Part shown: piece by piece, positions 1 to 8,838 of the stretch
How the letters are laid out: the number at the start of each line of letters is the position of its first letter
Numbering within the stretch: position 1 is the stretch's first letter
Origin: Vishniacozyma victoriae
Lineage: Eukaryota > Basidiomycota > Tremellomycetes > Tremellales > Bulleribasidiaceae
DNA: 64,000 nt
Assembly (NCBI GenBank): GCA_017654735.1
Contig: JADPYG010000088.1
Span: forward strand, 2,046,001-2,110,000
Direction of reading: 5' to 3'
Translations under genes and position numbers: made by a program
The notes under the pieces: model-generated
Seen by the model: the letters and a program-made list of their open reading frames with translations, nothing else
Told to the model about the DNA's origin: nothing
Database searches by the model: none

Positions 1-41
1 CCCTATCAGATAATGGCCAGTATGGATAATCTAGCTATTGT

Positions 42-1246
42 CTACGGCTTATACCTATCTTCAAAACCCATTACCAAAGACCTCAACAGGATCGAAAGAG
101 CCGCGTTGCAAATGACACAAGTGTTCAACCTAGCTACAATCGTATAAATTCCAGTCCTGACTTCATCATCCGAAAACAAACCCTCCATTACTCTCTCCAT
201 CGCCAGCCTCCTCGTGGTTGATACTTCATTTCGGTCGAGGCTGTAGCCTGTGGTGATTGCACATGCGAATCGTCTACAATCTGGTAGATTGAATCCTCTT
301 CCTTCTGGTAAACCTGGGACGGGGGTGAATTCAAGTTGGTATCGTAGGATGGGGATTGCTGGTTGGATTCGGTAATGTAAGTCTCGAAGTTTCTCGAGAG
401 AGTCAGGGTGTCGTTGTTCGAGTACCCTAAGAACTTCTACTGGAATGGTGTCGAGAGGATACGTGAGAGTAAGCCAACAGATCGCATTGACGAGTCTGGT
501 ATCATTCGCCATGAGTGCCAGAGCATACGCCTCGAACGGTTTTGATAGCCTCAAGGATCGTGCGCAGGGGATAATAAATGGTTGAACGATACTGGCGAAA
601 GAGGGGATATCGAATCGACCGGCGCATTCGTGTGCATTGACCAGCGCAGCTAGGAAGTTGTTCCCCAGCACCCGAGTCGGGAGGACGGGGTAAGGACTGA
701 ATTCGAAAAGTAAGACGTGGAAGAGTAAAGCCAGTCCGGGGGAGGTAGTGAAATGTAGCGGAATCGCCAAAGAGGTCGAGGTCTTCTCATCCCTAATCCT
801 GGACCCAGAAAGGGAAAGACCCAACATATCCCTAAAGAAAGGCGATACCCTCGCGAGATGTTTCCCACTGAAATAGAATAATATCTCGTCGTCGGTTTCG
901 AATAATACATCATGAGGAGAGGTGGGTTGATCGAAATCTGGATGAAGTCTCGAGATGAGTTGAGGAGCTAGTCGTTTTTGGAATATTGATTCTGGTTCTT
1001 GTTATCTGATGAGGTGCTGGGGTGGCAGGGCAGCTGCTTTTCGTTTCTTATTGGCTTTCTTGTGCCTCTTGCGGTCTGCCCGGTTTAGTTTCGAGGGGGG
1101 CAGGGGGTCTATAACGTCAGCCACTTTTGGTGTTACTTGGGCTTACCGAGCACTGCTTCTTCTTCTGGCTCCTCCTCGACCGCCTTCACCTTGACCGACT
1201 CGTCCATCTTGGTGGGCTTGTTCTTCCTATTTGTCTTGCTACCCAT
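42..1246 (-). CDS. BTB/POZ-like protein A, possibly interrupted
   Basis: The main exon reads from about 991 down to the stop at 42. It begins with a BTB-like block (HPDF, then DVLFETDDEILFYFSGKHL and a Ser-Pro-Phe-Phe turn), followed by a helical region and a C-terminal CVIC (CxxC). BTB folds usually dimerise or recruit partners such as cullin-3; the function here is not known. An ATG at 1246 opens a short lysine/glutamate-rich first exon (MGSKTNRKNKPTK) ending at a good donor at 1146. Two models follow. One 155-nt intron (992-1146) restores the frame exactly. A typical 38-nt intron (about 1109-1146) instead gives a basic exon that is in frame with the BTB exon but carries a TAA at 1002-1004. 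The gene may therefore be intact with a long intron, or broken. It is related to the genes at 2962-3823, 4100-5093 and 5534-6496. Confidence 0.6.
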
Positions 1247-1697
1247 GCTCGCTGTAGTGGGACCAAATCAGCAGGTCCATTATTCTGGCCCTTGATCATT
1301 CAGTATTATTGATCAGGTTGATTTTGAACAAACACGCCTCGACGAAAGGAGTGTACAACGCCACACGGACAAGAATGTGGGTCAGAAGCACACTAAAGCC
1401 ACATAAATACGGTGGGAGGATGAGGATCCCCAGGAGCTTATCTTTGAAACCCCTTTGACCCGTGAATGGGCGTAGTTGTATGGATTTGATGGTTATCCAA
1501 GCGTTTGCATGATTGATGCTGACTAATGATGCTTACGTTAATCTCTAGGTATGAGTAATTGCTTGCATCATCGCTCTTAGCTCCTCCACTGTATTGCTCC
1601 AGTCACCGTCATATGCTGAGTAAGGTAATCAATCACTGCCGAGGTATATAAAGATGCATGCATACTTATCTCTTGCATTCTCACAGACACATTCAAA
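1247..1697. other. Divergent intergenic region between BTB-like gene A and the MDR oxidoreductase
   Basis: No convincing coding sequence is seen. The two flanking genes are transcribed away from each other, so this stretch must hold both promoters. Only the rightward TATA box is clear. Confidence 0.5.
1645..1652 (+). promoter_or_regulatory. TATA box of the MDR oxidoreductase gene
   Basis: TATATAAA lies 46-53 bp before the ATG at 1698. The short leader after it is A/C-rich, as expected for a strongly expressed fungal gene. Inferred from sequence and position only. Confidence 0.55.
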
Positions 1698-2812
1698 ATG
1701 AAAGAAGCAGTAGTAGATCAAAACACCACCGTCACCATCAAAGACTCGCCGATCCCCAAACCAGCAGCGGGACAGATTCTGATCCAAATAGTCGTTTCTG
1801 GAACAAACCCAAAAGATTGGAAACTTCCAAAATGGTTCCCAACACCCGAACCATCGAACCCAGGAGATGATATCGCTGGATATGTCGCTGCCGTTGGAGA
1901 GGGAGTTGTTGGATTCAAAAAGGGAGATAGGGTAGCTGCTTTCCACGAGATGATGTCTCCTCATGGTAGTTTTGCAGAGTATGGAATTGCCTGGGATTAC
2001 TCGACTTTCCACCTACCTGAAAAGACTTCTTTCGAGGGTGAGTAGTCTGCTATATAGACGAGGGATCTCACTGACCCAGATTAGAAGCTGCAACAATCCC
2101 ATTGGCAGCTATGACAGCCGCTTTAGGTCTTTACCAGCGACTCGAATTACCTCTTCCTTTCCGACCCGCCACCTCGCCCATTCCACTTGTAATCTACGGA
2201 GGTTCATCAGCCGTCGGTGCCTTTGCCATCAAGCTAGCAACCCAATCCAACATCCACCCAATCATTGCTGTCGCCGGTAAATCATCCGATTTCGTCGAGA
2301 AACTCATCGACCGAAGTAAGGGAGATACGATCGTAGACTATCGAAAAGGAGACGAGGCCGTTATCAGTGGTATCAAGGAGGCCCTTGGAGGAAAGAAGTT
2401 ACTTCACGCATACGACGCTACCGCCGAGGGATCTACCGGAATGAACATTAGTGCAGTACTCGACAAGGAAGGTGTCGTCACTGCCGTATTGCCTACTATC
2501 AAAGTAGCAGATGGAGTTGATCTACGTCAAACAAACGTTGGAAGTGTTCATAAACCCGAACCTGCCCCCACTGGAGGTGCGGCACCAAAAGACAAGACTC
2601 TCGGCGATCGGGAGTTTGGATCGATCTTCTTCCCATTGTTCACTAGGGGATTGGCACATGGATGGTTCACACCTCACCCACATCAGGTTGTGCAAGGAGG
2701 TTTGGCAGGTGTTGAGGAGGCATTGAAGAATTTGGAAGCTGGAAAAGCCGCTGCTGTCAAATATGTCATGCGGATCGCCGAGACCGAGGGCGCTGGACAG
2801 GACAAGATCTGA
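1698..2812 (+). CDS. Medium-chain (MDR) quinone/enoyl reductase-like oxidoreductase
   Basis: Two exons with one intron (2038-2084, GTGAGT...TTAG) give a protein of about 355 residues, a normal length for the zeta-crystallin/trans-enoyl-reductase branch of the MDR superfamily. The N-terminal GroES-like domain shows the order GTNPKDWK, PGDDIAGYV and GDRVAAFHE. The Rossmann part has VIYGGSSAVGAFAIKLA, a GxxxVG-type nucleotide-binding loop, followed by HAYDATAEGS. The cysteine/histidine zinc ligands of classical alcohol dehydrogenases are absent, so it should be a zinc-free NADPH-dependent reductase of quinones or enoyl compounds. No polyketide synthase is nearby, so a secondary-metabolite role is unsupported. 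It sits between two BTB-like genes without obvious functional link. Confidence 0.88.
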
Positions 2813-2961
2813 TAGTATCATATGCATACGATAGAAGTTATCATTTCTTGTCGTCCTGTCGTTGGATATTGGTATATATTTATATATGAGATCTTTCCTC
2901 TCGGCAAGAGATAAGGTCAAAAGTATAGTACAAGGGTCTTTTGTTATGTCACCTCCGCCCT

Positions 2962-3823
2962 TCACATGCCGAGAAGCTGTTTCATTTGTGATCCAGTATC
3001 GTATTCGTGGTATGTTTGTAGTAGTAGAAGCTCATCGACGTGAGGGGCGATCAAAGAGGTAGCCATCGAAACAAAAGAATCGATCTCGAAAGTTTTAGCG
3101 AACCTTATTGCTTGTCTCAATGCATCCACTGCTCCAGCATCGACGATATCAGAAGGCATATCGACATTGATCGCTTCTTCAAGGTGGATCGCTGTCTGTA
3201 CACGTCCATAATCGTGGAGGAGTGTATGGCAAATGATTGCAAAACTTCGAGAATCGATATCGACGACGGAGACGGCGGAACTGAAATCAAGAGGTTGTCG
3301 TCGTAGCCATAAAGTCACGGGATCTAGGGCGGCAAATCGAGGCGAGTGGTGCGAGAGTAGTGATAACGAGAACCAGAACAAGATGCCATCGGCAGTTCTG
3401 AACAAGACGTCGGATGGGGAACGAATGAATGCAAAGTCAGGATGATACATCGGACTAGGGATGCGAGGTTTGTCCTGAAGAGCGTGAAGAATTGGTTCGG
3501 CGACTCGTGGCTTTGGCTTCCACCCATGAACCAAAAGGTCACCAGTGATATCTACTACATGAGTCAACCTCACAGAGTAGTCGCGTACTGTATAGAGCTT
3601 ACTTTCGACCTCTGAAGGAGGAATGTCGGGATCCGCCTGCTTCACTTTGATCCTCCACTCGGGCTCTTTCGATTTCTGTTTGGAGCGAACCACCGTAAAA
3701 CCATCATCAACGTCTTTCTCGTCAGCCAAATTTCAGAAGCGTCACACCGAAGCTCATACCTTTCTCAGTCTCTACCGGTGGGGCTAATCGGCTAGCCTTC
3801 TTGACCTTTTTGGCACTGCCCAT
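2962..3823 (-). CDS. BTB/POZ-like protein B
   Basis: Three exons. The ATG at 3823 opens a lysine-rich exon (MGSAKKVKKASR), then a 46-nt intron (GTATGA...AAAG) joins in frame to KDVDDGFTVV. A 48-nt intron near 3555-3602 (GTAAGC...GTAG) joins VE to IDITGDLLVHGW. The BTB-like domain shows HPDF, SPSDVLFRTADGILFWFS and HHSPRF in the same order as gene A, followed by a conserved VDIDSRSFAIICHTLLHDYG-type helix pair. The protein ends with KQLLGM and lacks the C-terminal CxxC found in its three relatives, so it may be a shortened paralogue. It shares a 276-bp divergent promoter with the pseudogene-like copy at 4100. Function unknown; probably a protein-protein interaction module. Confidence 0.75.
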
Positions 3824-4099
3824 ACTGATCTCGCGGATTCACGATTCAAAGTCGGAGTTGCAATTGACCAAAGATATCGCTATACCATATAGGCTCGTGG
3901 TGGCCAGGAACAAGAGGTCAAAGCGGTCGAGATGGCCGGTCGTCGAGCAAGGTTGCCTCCCTTTGGATCTTGTCTCCCTTTGGACCTCACCTCTCTTTGT
4001 ATCTCGTCAGCCTCTCCGGTGGACAATCGGGCAGTCCTTTCCATCTCCGCTCTCTTCTTCTTCTCCACACGTTCTTCTCGTCTTTGGCTAATCGAGAGG

Positions 4100-5093
4100 A
4101 TGCCAAACCAGAGCACTGCGCCAGACGAGTTTCTGGACGAATTTCGACCGAGCTTCCATCGCGACTTCCCATACGATCCCTATCGATGGCGAGATAACCT
4201 GGTCCTTGAATCTCGAGAGGGAGTTCGATCCTACTTTGCTTCACGAATCCTCATTGATGCTCCCGCCTTCTTTGCTGGTGCGCCGGTATCGACGCCTGCG
4301 GATGATGAAGAACCCATCCCAGGTCATGGCCGACTCCAGCCAATACCCTTGGCTTTTGCCTCATCACCTTCTCTACGTGATCTCCTCATCGTACTCCGCC
4401 AATCATCGAGCATACGAAACGCAAAGCCCTTACAATGGGCAATCCAAGGCAGCCATCTTAGGAGATCACCATCGAGAGCGTACGAGTTGCCGAGATATTG
4501 GATGCGCCGGGTCTAGTGAAGGCTATTCTTAATCGAAGGCGCCTCGATGCCTTCCACAGACGATTGATCCTCGACGCCTTGGACATTCCAAATACGCACC
4601 GAGTCGACCTCTCAAAACCAGGCCGAAACGGCGATGCTTCCGATTTGTCGTTTTCCCTTGACGCCGGCATCCATTATCGACGTTGCTTCAATTTACTCAA
4701 GGAGCTGAATCCAAGAGCATTGGATGGTCTGACTCGAGTACATCTCCGAAGGATAATAGCCATGACCGACCTACAAGACGCTTGGCAAAACCCCGCCACT
4801 CGCCTGCTAGAGAAAGGTTGTTCCACCGAGTCTAAAGGGTGCACGACGTAACTTGTAATACTCGAATGCTCTCGATCGAGGCCATGCAACGTCAAATGGA
4901 GGTCTTGACACCAATGATGATGGACATACTGGCGATGGCGAAATCGAAGCACCAGAGGACCTCGAAGATCCGAGCCATGTTGTCGCCTCGATTCAATGGA
5001 TGTCGAGGATGCTTGGATGATCTGAGTGTTGTCTACACGCCAGCTCTGAGAAGGTTTCAGGAGGACTTCCCTGCCTCGCCCGATGAGCTCTGA
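4100..5093 (+). pseudogene. Degenerate BTB-like paralogue C
   Basis: This is clearly homologous to the intact gene at 5534-6496: FHRDFPYDPYRWRDNLVLES here matches FHQDFPYESTLRQNRVVLES there. Later matched blocks are VRVAEILDAP (4480-4510), LSFSLDAG (about 4650) and the C-terminal GCRGCL...YTPALRRF...FPASP ending at 5093. These blocks lie in three reading frames. The first break is near 4440-4480, where the frame with EILDAP is preceded by TAG. The second is near 4830-4860, where the C-terminal frame is preceded by TAA. The paralogue reads straight through both places, and I found no convincing donor/acceptor pair that keeps the conserved LRQS block, so frameshift decay is the simplest explanation. 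Unusual introns remain possible. Confidence 0.6.
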
Positions 5094-5533
5094 ATAGGAG
5101 GATGTCGAGGGGCCGGACAGATATACCATAGTAGGATCTTTTGCTGTTCAGATCGAGAGCTCTTCGGATCGAAGATTGTATAGTAATTAAGGAGATATTC
5201 GTACCATCTTTGCTAGTCTTGTGATAGTAGACATGTATTTTGCCGATTCGTCAAGAGCGAGTTTCGTGTAGCCATCCTCCCAACCTCGCATACTCATTCA
5301 ATACCCGAGAGCCTTTCGTTGTCACTCGTCCAAAATGCGCGGTGACGGACTTTGGTCGAGCCTGAGTGAGGGACAGATGTCAATCTCCAGGAACGATGGC
5401 GCCGAGAATGGTAACCAAGTGACGGTACCCAGCTTCTCGTCAGCCGATACCTTAATCAAGGTTGAGCTAGATGAAGCTGAGGTGATTCGTCGTACATTGC
5501 ATTGTACATTACTATACAATATCGTTTGTCGAT
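5094..5533. other. Spacer upstream of BTB-like gene D
   Basis: Separates the tandem copies C and D. A 134-codon open frame from 5335 overlaps the start of gene D in another frame and has no homology I recognise, so I do not call it. The stretch presumably contains the gene D promoter. Confidence 0.4.
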
Positions 5534-6496
5534 ATGTCGACTCGAATCTTTATTCCAGGTTCGATCCTCAACCAGTTCAGAGCCACCTTCCATCAAGACT
5601 TCCCGTACGAATCCACACTCCGGCAGAATCGCGTAGTTCTAGAGTCATCCGATTGTGTTCGATTCCATTTCCTTCTCCAGGCCCTGATCGATGCTTCAAC
5701 TGTATTTGCCGATGCTTCCTTGTTGGAGTCTGGCGATGATCTTCGACCGGTCATTCAGATGTTCGCCCCAGCTGTTGCTCTCCACCACTTCCTGATGGTA
5801 CTTCGACAGTCTCTCAGCCAGACGAAGGAGCAGAGGGAGAAGACGAATTGTCTGGTCGTTACGCCAGGAATCGTTTTCGCAAGCATTCGAATCGCCCATA
5901 TCTTGGACGCTCCAGCGGTAGCGAGAGGGCTCTTGTCCCAAATCGGGCTTGATATTTACTCGAGATATGCGATGAATCAAACTTTCAGCGGAATCGGGCG
6001 AGCGTCGGGTGAGAATGCGCAACCAAGTCCACGCCAGCGAGGTCAAGTCGACATTTCTTTCTCCCTCGACCCAGATGAACAATTCCAACGGGCTTTGATT
6101 CTGCTACGAGAGACCAATCCATCTGCGGCCCGGTCTCTGCTCAAATTCCACCATGATCGACAGAAAGCCATCCGTGGGGTGGAACAATGGTGGACCACCG
6201 GTGTTCCAGTCGGTCGCGTCCTTCGTAGTGATCGACCTTCCCCTACTTTGCATGGTCGAGGTTGTAAAAGACGATTCGCCTCCGAGTACGCTTTCGTCAG
6301 GGAATTGGCGAAAATTGTCCCTACCGCTATGGTTGCTTTGGCCTCGTCGAACTCGAAGAAGGAGAGGGTGAGGAATGTTGGAAAGATACTGGCTGGTCAT
6401 GCCGGTGGATGTAAGGGTTGTTTGGCTCGATTGGAAGCAGTCTATATGCCGGCGCTGAGAAGCTTCAACGCAAGTTTCCCAGCTAGCCCAAAGTAA
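5534..6496 (+). CDS. BTB-like protein D with C-terminal CxxC
   Basis: A single 320-codon exon. Residues about 18-65 form the BTB-like core (FHQDFPYES, NRVVLESSDCVRFHF, then DASTVFADAS). The middle contains HHFLMVLRQS and IRIAHILDAPAVARGLL helices. The C-terminus is GGCKGCLARLEAVYMPALRSF, a CxxC within two amphipathic helices, which is shared with gene A (CVIC) and copy C (CRGC). No signal peptide or membrane segment is seen. It is the intact reference copy for the broken neighbour at 4100-5093. The family appears fungal and lineage-specific; I do not recognise a function. The pattern of tandem copies, loss and truncation suggests fast turnover. Confidence 0.75.
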   Translation: MSTRIFIPGSILNQFRATFHQDFPYESTLRQNRVVLESSDCVRFHFLLQALIDASTVFADASLLESGDDLRPVIQMFAPAVALHHFLMVLRQSLSQTKEQREKTNCLVVTPGIVFASIRIAHILDAPAVARGLLSQIGLDIYSRYAMNQTFSGIGRASGENAQPSPRQRGQVDISFSLDPDEQFQRALILLRETNPSAARSLLKFHHDRQKAIRGVEQWWTTGVPVGRVLRSDRPSPTLHGRGCKRRFASEYAFVRELAKIVPTAMVALASSNSKKERVRNVGKILAGHAGGCKGCLARLEAVYMPALRSFNASFPASPK

Positions 6497-6590
6497 TTAT
6501 TGAGGGACAAGGTGGATTGAGGTATTAGATAGTTATTACAGTGAGTTGATAGTCGAAGGTGGGATCTGGTATGCAAATTCGATTGACGTG

Positions 6591-6661
6591 TTGTTTGGTG
6601 CAGGGTTTGATTGTTTGGTGCAGATTCTGTTGTTTGGCGTGTGGTGTGTCGTTTGGTGCGG
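6591..6661. repeat. Four spaced GTTTGG copies (19-20 bp period)
   Basis: TTGTTTGGTGCAG occurs at 6591 and 6611, and degenerate copies follow at about 6630 (TTGTTTGGCGTG) and 6649 (TCGTTTGGTGCGG). The spacing of 20, 19 and 19 bp is close to two helical turns. It lies between the 3' ends of two convergent genes. Confidence 0.6.
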
Positions 6662-6680
6662 GTGTGGTGACTGGGAGCGG

Positions 6681-8634
6681 TCAGAGCTTTGCCCTGATAG
6701 GATGGTTGGGTATGGAACGATCTTTTCCCTCGATCTGGGCCTTTCGCTGCAACCACCAATCTATCCCTATCCTCTTCTGCTGATCCCCCAATTCCCTAAC
6801 AACCATACCAAAAGCATTTGCCGCTAGTTCCAGCCTCTCATCTCCAGCAGGGGTATCGGCGATATCATCAGCAAGTCTATCGAGGTAAGGTCGCAATTTG
6901 GTAGCCGGGACGTATTGGGCGACAGATATTCTGGCCAGCATTGCGGTGTGCTTGTGTTTATGGTCTATGATGCTGCTTTCGAGATGTTTGATACAGTCTA
7001 GCGCCAGCTCGTCGTTGCATTTGAGCGCCAAGCCTATTGTAGAGGGAAGGGCAGATCTGAATTGGTCGGTTGTGATATCGCCATGGAGGAATTGCTACTC
7101 AGATTAGCACAAATCTTTCGGACTATCTTACCTGTATTAGGAGTCGGCTATAGTAGGGTGCAATCTCTGAAGCGAAGCCAGCTTGCGGTAGTGGTCTAAT
7201 TTCGGATTGCCCAGTTGAGGTTATGATCGCCGCCATGAAAGCATGAGCCGCATCAAAAGCAGCCTTAGCCTCAGGCCGGTGGAGGTTTCTGTCGAGTCAG
7301 CTGAGTCGTGCCCTCGACATTGCAGCATACGATTGTGATAGAGGCAGAAGGTCTTGAACAAGAGTTGAATTGTCCATATCGTTCACTACTAGCTCCCCAC
7401 AGCGCAAGACGAAAGCAGCTCGGTTTTCGGATATCTCGTCCCGAATCAAGGTCTTGAACAAGCGCTTGACTCCTTTCGACCCTTCTTTCGCAACCAATAT
7501 ATCGAGGGCACCGAAGAGGACTCGATCGTGGCCTTCGAGACCGCCTTCGGATTGTTGAGTGATGAATGAGCATGCAGACAAAGTACAGATTATACTGATG
7601 CACAAGTCTGCAGGGGACTGTTGTTTCTCGGTAGTGTCGTGCTCGGCGTCGGAAAGGAAGATATCGATGATCTTGGAGGATGGTACGAGGAAGGCAAAGA
7701 GTGTGGTCTTGTGCCGATTCCACTTCTCGTCTAGTACATGAGCTGGAGTCTTCCACTATTCGCAAATAACTCACCACTTAACTTGGAGACCTTGCCTCTT
7801 TGACCTTCGCTTGTTTCTGCCCGCCCTCGCATGGTCTGAACAAACCGGGTTACTGACGTCCAAAGGAGCACTTTGTCTATCATATTGCCTTGCGATAGCA
7901 CCTCAAAGACCCTGCCTAGCGCCATCGCAAGCGTTGACGATTTGACGTGCTCATCCAATGCTGTGTCCAGCGAAGCTACAAGGGCGTTCTGTATGAAAGG
8001 GACAATCGCCTGGAAAGTCAGCGGCCGAGACGTAAACCAGAAAAGAGTAAAGGCTTACCTGGAGATCCAGTATGCGGAGTCGAGAAGGCTCGACATGATG
8101 TACGACCTCACAGATAATAGCCAACTTGCGCTGATCAGCGGCCGACAGCCCCAGCTCCGAGACGCCTAGAACGACTTGCTCCTCCAAATTCACCCTCGCC
8201 TCGCCCCAGGTGACATTGTCATTGCTGCCGATCCCCGACAATAGCCCCACTCTGAACTGCAACACGGTATTGCTACGGGCCTCGGACAACTCGACAGCCG
8301 TCTGAATCGTATCAAGCCAGCGACGGCTCGAGCTCGATATCATTCGGCTAGCGAACCAATCTGATTGATGGCGTTTCTCCAGTTTTGCGACCTTGCCTGA
8401 GACAGCCAAAGCGATAGCTTGATTCAATCGACCTCCGGCGTATTCATCTGATGCCCATAGATGCTCGCTGTCGAGAGTCGCTGTGATGAATCTCGGCAAG
8501 TCGACCAGAGGGAGGGTCGAGACGAAATGGGTGATTGCTCCTAGTACGGTTTCCTGGGGGATCTCGAGGGCTCTTCTGGACCCGAGTGCCTGTAGAAAGG
8601 GCTCGAGAAGCTCTCCTCTATCATCATGACTCAT
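6681..8634 (-). CDS. PEX8: Peroxin-8-like peroxisomal import protein with PTS1 (AKL)
   Basis: Five coding exons splice cleanly: junctions give RILDLQ-AIVPFIQ, KLS-DEKWNRH, LLPLSQS-NLHRPE and RLLIQ-QFLHGD. The product, roughly 550 residues, is all-helical with no obvious membrane span and ends HPIRAKL, a type 1 peroxisomal targeting signal. The block AFDAAHAFMAAI, then IAPYYSRLLIQQF and TTDQFRSALPS, resembles the conserved end of fungal Pex8 proteins as I remember them. Pex8 is an intraperoxisomal peroxin that links the docking and RING-finger import subcomplexes and helps release cargo from Pex5. The call rests on the PTS1 plus this helical block, not on a catalytic motif; an unrelated peroxisomal matrix protein is the alternative. 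Confidence 0.65.
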
Positions 8635-8838
8635 ATCACTCGAGCACCAAGTGTATCATGGGGGTTGAGAGCGAGCGGACAGATGATCCGGTAACATGAT
8701 TGAATCTACCGAAATCTAAAAGGCGGGAACAGATAAGATCCGCTGATCGTCCTCTGAGGATCAGGTATATTTCAGTGTCCACACTACCATACCTGCTGCC
8801 TAATCCGATAATAGAAGGACAGAGGAGGAAACACGAAG

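Noticed and set aside
2522..2965. 147-codon minus-strand frame opposite the oxidoreductase
   Set aside because: Fully antisense to a clear MDR gene; no family resemblance, so a shadow of the coding frame.
5335..5739. 134-codon plus-strand frame before BTB-like gene D
   Set aside because: Overlaps the start of gene D in another frame; the homology to copy C lies only in the frame starting at 5534.
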